From Acidocella aromatica (GTDB taxonomy: Bacteria; Pseudomonadota; Alphaproteobacteria; Acetobacterales; Acetobacteraceae), in assembly GCF_014201825.1 (NCBI RefSeq), contig NZ_JACHFJ010000003.1, forward strand, positions 1-64,000: a DNA stretch of 64,000 nucleotides. The letters are read 5' to 3'. The notes under the pieces were generated by a model. The model saw only the letters and a list, made by a program, of their open reading frames with translations. It was not told where the DNA came from and did not search any database. Made by a program: the position numbers and the translations under genes. Below are positions 1 to 8,380 of the stretch, piece by piece. Each line of letters begins with the position of its first letter. Positions within the stretch are counted from its first letter, which is position 1.

Positions 1-133
1 GCATGCCCCAGGGCACATTGAAACCACCTCAACCATCAAGCATGAAGGGGAAAGACACTGCGCCTGAGCGCGAACAAAAAGGGGAGCACGTCACCGTCAA
101 ACGCGGCTGAGCCGTACAACAGGAGAGCTGACC

Positions 134-484
134 ATGATGCAAGACTGGCTGCAACTGATCGAGAACATGAACGGCGGCGTGAAGGAGCTGCGCCATGGCG
201 CGCCCGAGGTGATGAAGGGCTTTTCCGCCCTTGCCCAGGGGGCGATGGGCGGCACTGCCCTGGACAAGAAGACCAAGGAGCTGATCGCTCTGGCACTGGG
301 TGTGGCCGCGCGCTGCCAGCCCTGCATCGCCTACCATGCCGAGGCCGCCGCCAAGCATGGCGCTACGCGCGAGGAAGTGCTGGAGACCATGGGCATGGCC
401 ATTTACATGGGGGCCGGGCCTTCGGTGATGTACGCGGCGCAGGGCCTGGAAGCCTTCGACCAGCTCAAAGCCGCGCAGGGTTGA
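134..484 (+). CDS. Carboxymuconolactone decarboxylase/AhpD-like family protein
   Basis: A 116-residue protein of the small, all-helical CMD/AhpD fold. The core motif CQPCIAYH (near residues 60-67) has the CxxC plus downstream histidine typical of AhpD-like disulfide or alkylhydroperoxidase members, so a peroxide or thiol redox role is more likely than a true decarboxylase. The length matches the family. The start is one of two adjacent ATGs behind AGGAGAG. It stands alone on the plus strand and ends before a strong hairpin terminator that separates it from the convergent cytochrome bd operon. The substrate cannot be read from sequence. Confidence 0.85.
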   Translation: MMQDWLQLIENMNGGVKELRHGAPEVMKGFSALAQGAMGGTALDKKTKELIALALGVAARCQPCIAYHAEAAAKHGATREEVLETMGMAIYMGAGPSVMYAAQGLEAFDQLKAAQG

Positions 485-519
485 ACGCCCCTTAAGTCCC
501 TGTTCAAGCCAATAAAAAA

Positions 520-557
520 CCCGCGGCGGATTGTCTCCGCCGCGGGTCGTTTTGTTT
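520..557. terminator. Bidirectional rho-independent terminator
   Basis: A perfect 11-bp stem (520-530 with 536-546) with a 5-base loop is flanked by a T-rich tract on the right and by an A6 run on the left, which reads as T6 on the minus strand. It lies between the convergent CMD gene and the end of the cydABX operon, so it can stop transcription from both sides. Confidence 0.9.
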
Positions 558-570
558 CAGGCCGCTTCGC

Positions 571-669
571 TTACGGGAACTTGTTGCGGGTGGCGAGATA
601 CGCCACCCCAAGGACACCCAGGTAAATGAAGGGGATGAAGATGATGAAGCCCTCGAGATCTCCGAGCAT
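571..669 (-). CDS. 32-residue single-TM microprotein at end of cyd operon
   Basis: A short gene giving 32 residues that begins MLGDLEGFIIFIPFIYLG and ends ATRNKFP: one hydrophobic helix with a basic C-terminus. Its ATG follows the stop of the CydX-like gene after two bases. AAGGTG inside the end of that gene supplies a ribosome binding site, so it is translationally linked to the oxidase operon. In E. coli cytochrome bd carries small single-helix subunits (CydX, and CydH of 29 residues). This protein could be an analogous accessory subunit, but I see no clear sequence match to CydH or YbgE. It precedes the operon terminator. Confidence 0.65.
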   Translation of the reverse strand: MLGDLEGFIIFIPFIYLGVLGVAYLATRNKFP

Positions 670-671
670 GG

Positions 672-863
672 TTACACCTTACCGTTTGAGTTGGCTTCCT
701 GCGCGTCGAACATCACCGCGCCGGCTGCGGCGATGAGCACGATCATCGTCGTGCCCACCAGCCAAGCGAAGTACCAGGGGCCGTAATCGCCAGCGATCAC
801 TGCCAGAAACAGGGCCAGGGCCAGGGCAGCCGCCAGACCGATAAACTTGAAGAGTTTACCCAT
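672..863 (-). CDS. cydX: CydX-like small subunit of cytochrome bd with extra N-terminal helix
   Basis: A 63-residue membrane protein. The segment WYFAWLVGTT followed by a hydrophobic helix and an acidic tail resembles E. coli CydX, whose 37-residue chain starts MWYFAWILGT. Here that motif is preceded by about 30 residues forming an additional hydrophobic segment (residues 8-26), which normal CydX lacks. ATG at 863 is chosen because AAGGAG lies 8 bases upstream; an in-frame TTG at 869 is too close to it. The gene follows cydB by 12 bases and is presumably co-transcribed. Its likely role is stabilising the hemes of the bd oxidase. The extension is visible; its role is unknown. Confidence 0.75.
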   Translation of the reverse strand: MGKLFKFIGLAAALALALFLAVIAGDYGPWYFAWLVGTTMIVLIAAAGAVMFDAQEANSNGKV

Positions 864-875
864 AATCAAGTCTCC

Positions 876-2012
876 TTAGTAGCTGTGGCTGTCGTCGGTG
901 ATGGAGCTGAGCTTCACCTTGCCGCGCATCACGTAATAGCACCAGGAGGTGTAGGCGATGATGGCGGGGGTGAAGACCAGGGCGAAGAACAGCATCCAGC
1001 CGAGATTGTACGCGGAACCGGTGGCGTTCCACACGGTCAGGCTCTGGTTCGGGTTGGTGGAGGACGGCATCAGGAAGGGGAACATGCTGGCACCGGTCGT
1101 GAAGATCACGCCGATCCACGCCAGAGCGCCCGACCACCAGGCCACAACCGGCTTACCCGCGGCGTTCATCAGCAGGTTACCCAGCATGCCGACGAAGCCG
1201 AGGATCGGCAGCGCCCACAGCAGCGGGTAGGTGTGGTAGTTGTTCATCCACGCGCCGGCCTGCACGGCCACGGTCTGGCCGGTCAGCGGGGTGGCGGGCA
1301 TGTTCGGGTCGACCGGAGCGGTGAAGGCGAAGCCGTTCAGGTGGGAGACCCACAGGCCGCCGACAGCGAACAGGATGATCGCCACGATCGAGCCGCCGAG
1401 GGCCGCCTTACGGGCACGGCCATAGATCGGCTCCTCACCGCGCAGCATCAGCATGGTGCCGCCCTGGGCGATCGACATGCTCAGCGCGAGCACGCCGCAC
1501 ATCACCGCGAAGGGGTTCAGCAGGTAGCTGAGGAACGACTCGTCCTGGAAGTACTGGCCGGTCCAGCTGTAGTGGTAGCCGACGCCTTCCATCACGTTGC
1601 CGAAGGCCGCGCCGTACACGATCATCGGCACGGCGCCGGAGATCAGGAAGCCGATGTCCCAGATGCCGCGCCAGGAGCCAGCAGCCTTGGAGCGGTACTC
1701 GAAGGCCACGGGGCGCATGATCATGCTGAACAGCAGCAGGATCATGACGACGTAGAACACCGAGAAGGAGGTGGCGTACAGGGTGGGGAAGGCGGCGAAG
1801 ATCGCGCCGCCGCCCAGGATGAACCACACCTGGTTACCGTCCCAGTGCGGGCCGATGATGTTGAGCGCCACGCGGCGTTCCTTGTCGTTTTTGCCGACAA
1901 AGTTCAGCAGCGTGCCGACACCCATATCCATGCCGACCATGACGGCCAGGCCGCAGAACAGCACCCCTAAGAGCACCGCCCAGATCACTTTAAGAACGAC
2001 GTAGAGTTCCAT
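876..2012 (-). CDS. cydB: Cytochrome bd ubiquinol oxidase subunit II
   Basis: A 378-residue multi-pass inner-membrane protein, the standard CydB length. The N-terminal region has GMDMGVGTLL and later GPHWDGNQVW, both characteristic CydB stretches. CydB pairs with CydA to form the quinol oxidase that reduces oxygen without pumping protons. The start ATG lies 27 bases after the cydA stop, behind an AGGAG site, and the gene is followed by the cydX-like gene. The layout cydA-cydB-cydX matches that of enterobacteria. Confidence 0.97.
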   Translation of the reverse strand: MELYVVLKVIWAVLLGVLFCGLAVMVGMDMGVGTLLNFVGKNDKERRVALNIIGPHWDGNQVWFILGGGAIFAAFPTLYATSFSVFYVVMILLLFSMIMRPVAFEYRSKAAGSWRGIWDIGFLISGAVPMIVYGAAFGNVMEGVGYHYSWTGQYFQDESFLSYLLNPFAVMCGVLALSMSIAQGGTMLMLRGEEPIYGRARKAALGGSIVAIILFAVGGLWVSHLNGFAFTAPVDPNMPATPLTGQTVAVQAGAWMNNYHTYPLLWALPILGFVGMLGNLLMNAAGKPVVAWWSGALAWIGVIFTTGASMFPFLMPSSTNPNQSLTVWNATGSAYNLGWMLFFALVFTPAIIAYTSWCYYVMRGKVKLSSITDDSHSY

Positions 2013-2039
2013 TGAAAAATTCTCCTGAGAGGCGCGGCG

Positions 2040-3668
2040 TTATTGCCAGGACTTGTCGGCCAGCTGCGGCTTGCCGAACATGGTGGCGCCACCGCCCACG
2101 GTCGGTTCCGCATGATGGTCCTGCGGGCCGAGACGGGCGAACTTGAACATTAGGTACAGCTCGGCGGCGATGAAGGCGCTGTACAGCGCGGCAAAGCCGA
2201 TGAGCGAGAACACCATGTACCCGACCGGGTGGCTGGAGGCGGCCTGGAAGGTCGGCAGCCAGCCATAGACGGACCAGGGCTGACGGCCAGCCTCGGCGGT
2301 GATCCAGCCGAACTCGCAGGCCAGGATCGGCAGCGGGATGGACCACAGCGCGGCTTTCAGCAGCAGCGGGTGCTTCTCCAGCTCGTTACGCAGCGAGTAG
2401 TAGGCCGCGAAGGCGAACAGGGCGACGAAGTAGAAGCCCAGGAACATCATGATGCGGAAGGCCCAGAAGGTGACGAACACGTTGGGGATCGTGTCCTTCT
2501 CGGTCTGCGCCACGATGGCGTCCTGGTTCGCCGGGGTGATCTGGGTCAGATCCTGGTTCGGCGCGTTCTTCTGGGCCAGGAAGCCATAGCCCATGTCGTT
2601 TTCGTACTGCTTGAAGGTGGCCAGCGACGCGGCGTCATGCGTCACGCCATATTGCTGCAGGGCGTTGATCGCCTTGATGCCATTGAGGATGCGCGGACCA
2701 GCCTGCTGCTCCAGGGAGAGCAGACCCGGGATCGGGGTGTCCATGGAGTGCGTGATCAGCGGGGTCAGCACATAGGGAACGCCGATCTCAGCCGCGTTGG
2801 TCTGGGTCGCGTCGTTCGGCAGGGCGAAGAGCAGCCAGGGCGCGGACGTGGCGGAGCCATGCGCGTTGCTGTCTTCCCACAGGCCCTCGATGGCCGCGAT
2901 CTTGGTCGGCTGCACAAGGTAGTCCAGACGGCCAAGGGCGTCGCCCAGGGTGACCACCGCGAGGGAGGAGATGATGCCGAACAGCGCAGCCACGCGGAAG
3001 GAGCGCGCGGCCAGGGCCATGTGCTGCTTGCGCAGGATGTAGAAGGCGGAGATGCCCATCACGAACAGAGCCCCGGTAACGAAACCGGCGATCGAGGTGT
3101 GAACGAACTTCGCCTGCGCGTCCTCGCTGAACACGAGGCTCACGAAGGAGTTGAACTGCATGCGCATCGTGTCGGCGTCGAACGAGGCACCCTGCGGGTT
3201 CTGCATGAAGCCGTTGGCCACCAGAATCCACAGCGCGGACAGGTTGGAGCCCAGCGCGGTGAGGTAGGTGACAGCCAAGTGACCCGGCCTGGAGAGGCGG
3301 TCCCAGCCGAAGAACATCAGGCCGATGAAGGTGGACTCCATGAAGAACGCCATCAGGCCTTCGATGGCCAGCGGGGTGCCGAACACGTCGCCCACGAAGT
3401 GCGAGTACATGGACCAGTTGGTGCCGAACTCGAACTCCATGGTGAGGCCGGTGGCCACGCCGATGGCGAAGTTGATGCCAAAGAGCTTGCCCCAGAAATG
3501 GGTCATCTCCTTGTAAATCTCCTTGCCGGTGATGACGTAGGTCGTCTCCATCGCGCAAAGCAGGAAGGTCATGCCGAGCGTGAGGGGTACGAACAGAAAG
3601 TGGTAAAGCGCGGTAAGCGCGAATTGAAGTCGTGATAAGTCTACGACACTAGGATCGATTAACGGCAT
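2040..3668 (-). CDS. cydA: Cytochrome bd ubiquinol oxidase subunit I
   Basis: A 542-residue heme-bearing, quinol-oxidising subunit. The expected ligands are visible: H23 in LSRLQFALTALYHFLF (heme b595), H190 in KFVHTSIAGF and M407 in FWAFRIMMFLGF (heme b558). Conserved acidic residues lie in the LTMEFEFGTNW segment. The chain is slightly longer than the E. coli protein (522), and the region around residues 250-395 fits the long Q-loop type. The start follows AGGAG by about 10 bases. An FNR-type palindrome lies 77-90 bases upstream, so induction under low oxygen is likely. It heads the cydABX operon. Confidence 0.98.
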   Translation of the reverse strand: MPLIDPSVVDLSRLQFALTALYHFLFVPLTLGMTFLLCAMETTYVITGKEIYKEMTHFWGKLFGINFAIGVATGLTMEFEFGTNWSMYSHFVGDVFGTPLAIEGLMAFFMESTFIGLMFFGWDRLSRPGHLAVTYLTALGSNLSALWILVANGFMQNPQGASFDADTMRMQFNSFVSLVFSEDAQAKFVHTSIAGFVTGALFVMGISAFYILRKQHMALAARSFRVAALFGIISSLAVVTLGDALGRLDYLVQPTKIAAIEGLWEDSNAHGSATSAPWLLFALPNDATQTNAAEIGVPYVLTPLITHSMDTPIPGLLSLEQQAGPRILNGIKAINALQQYGVTHDAASLATFKQYENDMGYGFLAQKNAPNQDLTQITPANQDAIVAQTEKDTIPNVFVTFWAFRIMMFLGFYFVALFAFAAYYSLRNELEKHPLLLKAALWSIPLPILACEFGWITAEAGRQPWSVYGWLPTFQAASSHPVGYMVFSLIGFAALYSAFIAAELYLMFKFARLGPQDHHAEPTVGGGATMFGKPQLADKSWQ

Positions 3669-3709
3669 GCCCGTGAGCTCCTGCTGTTTAGAAAAGCCTT
3701 TTATAAGTA

Positions 3710-3758
3710 GCCCCGGCTATAGAAGCATTCCGCATCTAGTGTAGTTGATTTAGATCAA
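3710..3758 (-). promoter_or_regulatory. FNR-type (anaerobox) promoter upstream of cydA
   Basis: A perfect FNR/FixK-type palindrome TTGAT-N4-ATCAA occupies 3745-3758. Reading the minus strand, a TATAG-like -10 element lies at about 3717-3722. This puts the palindrome centre near -41.5 of a start site around 3710, the class II activator geometry. cydA begins at 3668. The site is seen in sequence; binding by an FNR or FixK homologue is inferred. Confidence 0.75.
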
Positions 3759-3791
3759 GCCCAGCCGGGATCGGGCCGTTTCTGCCTTGTA

Positions 3792-5465
3792 TTAAGCGGC
3801 AATCTGCCCCGATTTGAGCGCATGCACATTGTCCATCAGCGCCAGGCCAGCCGGGCGGTGGGTGATGTAGAGCACGGTTTTGCCCGTGAGCAGCGGGGCG
3901 AGATCGGCCAGGAATTCGCGCTCCGTGGCGGCGTCCAGCCCTTCGGTCGGCTCGTCCAGCACCAGCCAGGGGGTGTCCTTCAGCACCGCGCGCGCCAATG
4001 CCACGCGCCGCGCCTGCCCGCCGGAAAGCCGGATTCCCGCCTCGCCGACCAGCGTGTCCAGCCCGTCCTTCTGTGTGCGAACGAAATCGGCGAGCTGTGC
4101 GACTTCCAGCGCGCGCCACAGCTCGGGTTCGGCGGCATCGGCCTTGGCCAGCAGCAGATTGTCGCGGATGCTGGTGTGGAACAGATAGCTGCGCTGGGAA
4201 ATCACGGTAATGTGAGAGGCGAGATCCTCGCTGCCATAGGCGCGCAGATCATGCCCGCCAAAGCACGCCTCGCCTTCCTGGAACTCATGAAAGCGCAGCA
4301 GCAGGTTGATCAGCGTGGTCTTGCCAGCCCCGGTGGCGCCGGTGATGCCGACATGTTCACCTTCGGCCACGCGCAGATTCAGGTGGCGCAGCGCCCAGGG
4401 GGCGTCCGGTGTGTACCGCAATGAGACATTCTTCAGCTCCAGCGCATAGCCCCGCGGAGCAGGAGCCGGGGCGGCGGGGGGCGCGATGGCGGGCTTGGTG
4501 TCGGCCAGAGCGAAAATCCGACGCGCCGCGCTGGAAATCTGCCCTAGATACTGGAAGGCCAGCGGCAGCGGCGCCACGGCCTCGAACGCCGCCATGCTGC
4601 CCAGGGCCAGCAAAGCGAGGTCCGCTGGGTAGAGACGCAGCGCCGTCACCTTGGCTCCGCCCGCGATGACCACGCCCAGCATGGTGAAATTGGTGGCGAG
4701 GCTGGCGGCCGCCGCACTAAAGCCGGTGACGCGCGCCATCTGCCCCTGAGCGGCGATCAGCTCCGCCTGCAAGGCGGCTGCCCGCGCCTGCAAGGCCGGG
4801 GCCGCGCCATAGGTGAGCAGCTCGCCCATGCCCTGCATGGCGTCCACATATTCCGCGCGCAGGCTGGCATTCACGCGCACCATCCCGGCGCCAGCCTTGC
4901 GCCCGGCCAAGCCGGTGAGGCCCGGCACGCCCACCCCGGTGGCGAGCAGCCCCGCCGCCAGCACGAAGGCGGCGGGCCAGGAGAAGATGGCGAAGAACAG
5001 CACCATCACCAGCGTGGTGAGCGCCGCCGTGAGCAGCGGCACATAGACGCGCAGATAGAACAGGTTCAGCGTGTCGATATCCGCGACGATGCGCGAGAGC
5101 AGGTCCGCCGTGCGGTAGCCCTGTAGCGCCGCCGGGGCCAGCGGCTCCAGCTTGGTGTAGAACCACACGCGCAGATCGGCGAGCAGGCGGAAGGTCGCCT
5201 CATGCGTCAGCAGCCGCTCGAAATAGCGCGAAGCCACGCGCAGCGTGGCGAAAAACCGCACCATGGCCGCCGGGGTGAAGAAGTTGAACTCGTTCTGCAC
5301 CGCATAACTGGCAAGGCCGGTGAGCGCCGTGGCGGCCAGGAACCAGCCCGAGAGCGTCATCAGCCCGAAATTGGACAGGATGGTGACACAGGCGAGCGCC
5401 AGCCCGCCGCGCATCCAGCTGCCTTGCGGTTTGAACAAACGGTGCAGCCGGATCAGATCGCGCAT
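3792..5465 (-). CDS. cydC: Thiol reductant ABC exporter subunit CydC
   Basis: A 557-residue fused membrane/ATPase half-transporter. An N-terminal six-helix domain (about residues 15-310) precedes an ABC domain with Walker A GATGAGKTT, signature LSGGQ and Walker B WLVLDEPTEG. CydDC exports cysteine and glutathione to the periplasm and is needed for cytochrome bd assembly. The gene overlaps the end of cydD by 13 bases and lies directly upstream of cydA, supporting this role. A separate FNR-type promoter sits in the gap before cydA. Confidence 0.95.
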   Translation of the reverse strand: MRDLIRLHRLFKPQGSWMRGGLALACVTILSNFGLMTLSGWFLAATALTGLASYAVQNEFNFFTPAAMVRFFATLRVASRYFERLLTHEATFRLLADLRVWFYTKLEPLAPAALQGYRTADLLSRIVADIDTLNLFYLRVYVPLLTAALTTLVMVLFFAIFSWPAAFVLAAGLLATGVGVPGLTGLAGRKAGAGMVRVNASLRAEYVDAMQGMGELLTYGAAPALQARAAALQAELIAAQGQMARVTGFSAAAASLATNFTMLGVVIAGGAKVTALRLYPADLALLALGSMAAFEAVAPLPLAFQYLGQISSAARRIFALADTKPAIAPPAAPAPAPRGYALELKNVSLRYTPDAPWALRHLNLRVAEGEHVGITGATGAGKTTLINLLLRFHEFQEGEACFGGHDLRAYGSEDLASHITVISQRSYLFHTSIRDNLLLAKADAAEPELWRALEVAQLADFVRTQKDGLDTLVGEAGIRLSGGQARRVALARAVLKDTPWLVLDEPTEGLDAATEREFLADLAPLLTGKTVLYITHRPAGLALMDNVHALKSGQIAA

Positions 5466-7195
5466 GGCACGGCCTCCTCGCCCTCATAGGCGCGCAGCAG
5501 CTCGCGGTATGGCCCCTCCTGCGCCGCCAGGATGTGCGGCGGCCCGGCTTGGGCAATCCGCCCATCCTTCAGCACCAACACCTGATCGGCCCGTGCCGCC
5601 ATGGCGAGGCGGTGGGCGATGACGATGACCGTGCGGCCCTGCGCCACCTCTTCGATGGCATCCAGCACCAGGGTTTCGCTCTCCATGTCCAGATTCGCGG
5701 TGGCTTCGTCGAGGATCAGCAGGCGCGGGTTCTTCAGGTAAGCCCGCGCCAGGGCCAGACGCTGGATCTGCCCGCCCGAGAGTTTGCCGCCAGCCTCGCC
5801 GACATCCGCATCGAATTTCCCGGGCAATGCCTCAATGAAGTCCAGAGCCTTGGCTCGTGCCGCGGCATCGCGCAGGGCGGCGTCATTGGCCCCCGGCGCG
5901 CCGAGGCGCAGATTATCCGCGATGCTGCCCGTAAACAGGCGCGGGTTCTGCGGCACCCAGGCCAGGGCCTTCCACCACTCTTCCTGCGCAATCCGCGCGA
6001 GGTCTTCGCCATTTACGGAGATCCGCCCCGCCTGCGGGCGGATAAAGCCCAGCAGCGCGCGCGCCAGCGTGGTCTTGCCCGCCCCGCTCTCACCCACGAT
6101 GGCGGTGATCTTCCCGGCCGGGAAGCGTGCGTTCAGCCCGTCCAGCACTGGCGCGTCATTGTAGGAAAAGCGCAGCTCTTCGCAGGAGATTTCAAGGGCG
6201 CCTTGCGGCACCGCGCCAGCTCCGGCTTCCGGCACGGGGGCATCGAGCAGCGCGAAAATACGCTTGGCGGCGGCGATGGCCGTCATCCGCGCATGGTAAT
6301 GCACCGAAAGCCCGCGCAGCGGCACGAAATATTCCGGGGCCAGCAGCAGCACGAGAAAGGCCGGGTAAAAATCGATGCGCGCATGGAGCAGCCTTGCGCC
6401 GAACAGTACCGCCACCAGCGCGATCGCCACCGAGGCGAAAAACTCCAGCACCGCGCTGGTAAGAAACGCGACGCGCAGCCCCGCCATGGTGGTGCGGCGG
6501 TAATCGTCGGTGATGCGCGCGACGATCTCGATCTCGTCCCGCGCCCGGCCGAACAGCTTCAGCGTCGTCAGGCCTTGCAACATGTCGAGAAAATGCGTGC
6601 TCATCAGCAGCAATTTCTCCCATTGGCGCTGGTTGATCGCCTCCGCCCGGTAGCCGACGAAGACCATGAACACCGGCACCAGCGGTCCGGCGACGAGCAG
6701 GATCAGCCCGGAATAAAGATCGAGCGGAAACACCAGCGCCAGAATGGCCAGCGGCACCGCCACGCACAGGGCCATCTGCGGCATATAGCGCGAGAAATAC
6801 GGCTCCAGAGACTCGATGCCCTCGATCATCGTGGCCGCGACATCCGCACTCGCCTCATCCGCTGCCCCCACCGGGCCGCGTTGGAGCAGCCGCGCCAGCA
6901 GTTCGGCGCGCAACCCGGTCTTGATCTGCGCCGCGGCTTTGAAGGCGGTGATCTCGGCGGCATAGGTGAGCGCCCCGCGCAGCAGGAACAGCCCGCCCAG
7001 CCCCCAGAGGAACGGCGCCACCCCGGCGAGCGAGGCGTGATGGAAGGAGATGCGGGTAATGACCTGCGCCAGCAGCACGGCCTGGGCGATGATCAACCAG
7101 CCCGAGACCAGCCCCAGCCCGATACTGGCCCGCAGCGCGCCGCGCGTGCGCCGACCTTCCTTCATCAGCCGTGGGTCGATACGGGTGGTGCTCAT
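5453..7195 (-). CDS. cydD: Thiol reductant ABC exporter subunit CydD
   Basis: A 580-residue half-transporter partner of CydC. It has an N-terminal transmembrane domain followed by an ABC ATPase domain with Walker A GESGAGKTT, signature LSGGQIQR and Walker B LLILDEATANLD. The ATG at 7195 (MSTTRIDPRLMKEG) was preferred over an upstream in-frame start because the extra 14 residues look untranslated and CydD proteins usually begin shortly before the first helix. It forms a two-gene unit with cydC, placed ahead of the cydABX operon on the same strand. Confidence 0.93.
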   Translation of the reverse strand: MSTTRIDPRLMKEGRRTRGALRASIGLGLVSGWLIIAQAVLLAQVITRISFHHASLAGVAPFLWGLGGLFLLRGALTYAAEITAFKAAAQIKTGLRAELLARLLQRGPVGAADEASADVAATMIEGIESLEPYFSRYMPQMALCVAVPLAILALVFPLDLYSGLILLVAGPLVPVFMVFVGYRAEAINQRQWEKLLLMSTHFLDMLQGLTTLKLFGRARDEIEIVARITDDYRRTTMAGLRVAFLTSAVLEFFASVAIALVAVLFGARLLHARIDFYPAFLVLLLAPEYFVPLRGLSVHYHARMTAIAAAKRIFALLDAPVPEAGAGAVPQGALEISCEELRFSYNDAPVLDGLNARFPAGKITAIVGESGAGKTTLARALLGFIRPQAGRISVNGEDLARIAQEEWWKALAWVPQNPRLFTGSIADNLRLGAPGANDAALRDAAARAKALDFIEALPGKFDADVGEAGGKLSGGQIQRLALARAYLKNPRLLILDEATANLDMESETLVLDAIEEVAQGRTVIVIAHRLAMAARADQVLVLKDGRIAQAGPPHILAAQEGPYRELLRAYEGEEAVPCAI

Positions 7196-7273
7196 GCTAG
7201 AAAACCGCGCTCCAAATGCGTGTCGCGGTCCAGGCACTAACCGCCTAGCGGCGTCAGGACAAGCACTGGCGGC

Positions 7274-7465
7274 TTAATGCCCGAGATGGGCGAGCACGAG
7301 CAGGCTGAGGATCAGCGCGATTAGCAGCGGCGGGACAAGCCCGGTTTTCTCGTGGCTATCGTCGGGGTGCGAATACATTTCCGTATCGCCCGGACCGGGG
7401 ATGAAACCCGAACCGAGATGCTTGGCACTCCGATCCCGCAGGAATTTTGCAAATAGGTTCATCAT
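7274..7465 (-). CDS. Small hypothetical membrane protein
   Basis: An open frame of 63 residues starting at one of two adjacent ATGs (MMNLFAKFLRD). It has a polar N-terminal half with a GPGDTEMYSHPDDSHE stretch and a C-terminal hydrophobic helix (GLVPPLLIALILSLLVLAHLGH, given as positions 41-62). It lies 78 bases upstream of cydD on the same strand, so co-transcription is possible. I do not recognise a family. The ribosome site is weak, but the clear tail anchor argues that it is a real protein. A 6-bp inverted repeat (7519-7533) lies upstream and may be regulatory. Confidence 0.5.
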   Translation of the reverse strand: MMNLFAKFLRDRSAKHLGSGFIPGPGDTEMYSHPDDSHEKTGLVPPLLIALILSLLVLAHLGH

Positions 7466-7604
7466 GACACTCACATAAGTGTAATACCGGGAAAATCCAA
7501 AATTTGCACTAACATTTGCGGGCATATTGCCCGTTAATGGGAATAAAACGCCCGATTTCTTGAGAATGTTGCTGTTTTGGCACGTTCCGGCTTGGGGCTG
7601 GGCC

Positions 7605-8378
7605 TTAAGCTGCCGCCGTCCAGGCGAAGTCTCCCGGCCCGGGGCTGGGGCATAGGTATTCCGCCCCTGTCCAGCCCTCATAGGGCAGATTTCGGATGGC
7701 GCGGAACAGGCGGGGGAAGTTCAGTTCCCCCGTTCCCGGCGCGCCCCGGCCCGGATAATCCGAGAATTGGATATGCCCGATCCGCATCAGCCGTTTGGTC
7801 AGCCCTTCTAACACATCCTCGCCCCCGGCGTGGGCGTGGTAGGTGTCGTATTGCAGGGTCAGGTTATCCTTGCCCACGGCGGTCAGCAGCGCGTCCGCAT
7901 CTGGGTAGCCGTTTAGGATGAAGCGCGGATTATCCGCCCGGTTCAGCGGCTCCACCAGCAATTGCACGCCGCGAACGGTCAGCATGTCGGCGGCGAGGCG
8001 GAGGTTTTCCACCAGCACGTCCCAGCACTGCTCCGGCGTTTCGCCCTCGGGCAGGTTGCCCGCCAAACAGTTCACGCGCGGGCAGCCGAGGGTGTTGGCA
8101 TAATCCCCGGCCAGACGCACCCCGCGCAGAAACTCCGCCTCCCGCCCTGGCAGGCAGGCGATGCCCCGCTCCCCGCCCGCGAAATCCCCGGCGGGGATGT
8201 TGATGAGCACGAACTCCACCCCTGCCTTGTGGGCAGCCTCGCGCAGCGTGGCGGCGGGCAGGTCGTAGGGAAACTGCATCTCCACCGCCTTGAACCCAGC
8301 CCTAGCGGCGGCCTGGATGCGCTCCGCCACCGGCAGAGCGGTGAACAGCGTGCTGATATTGGCGGAGAAGCGCAGCAT
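7605..8378 (-). CDS. hyi: Hydroxypyruvate isomerase family TIM-barrel protein
   Basis: A 257-residue single-domain xylose-isomerase-like TIM barrel. Landmarks are MLRFSANISTLF at the start, a metal-site glutamate in LLVEPLN, the YDTYHA strand (about residue 177) and the HIQFSDYPGRGAPGTGE segment typical of Hyi/OtnI. The family converts hydroxypyruvate to tartronate semialdehyde, or isomerises 2-oxo-tetronates. It is two bases downstream of an SDR gene on the same strand, suggesting joint metabolism of small oxo-acids. The C-terminus (GPGDFAWTAAA) is of normal length. Exact substrate unproven. Confidence 0.85.
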   Translation of the reverse strand: MLRFSANISTLFTALPVAERIQAAARAGFKAVEMQFPYDLPAATLREAAHKAGVEFVLINIPAGDFAGGERGIACLPGREAEFLRGVRLAGDYANTLGCPRVNCLAGNLPEGETPEQCWDVLVENLRLAADMLTVRGVQLLVEPLNRADNPRFILNGYPDADALLTAVGKDNLTLQYDTYHAHAGGEDVLEGLTKRLMRIGHIQFSDYPGRGAPGTGELNFPRLFRAIRNLPYEGWTGAEYLCPSPGPGDFAWTAAA

Positions 8379-8380
8379 GG

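Noticed and set aside
885-1970. Long open frame on the plus strand opposite cydB
   Set aside because: Its translation is His/Gly/Arg-rich without motifs and mirrors a well-supported gene; GC-rich third positions create such antisense frames.
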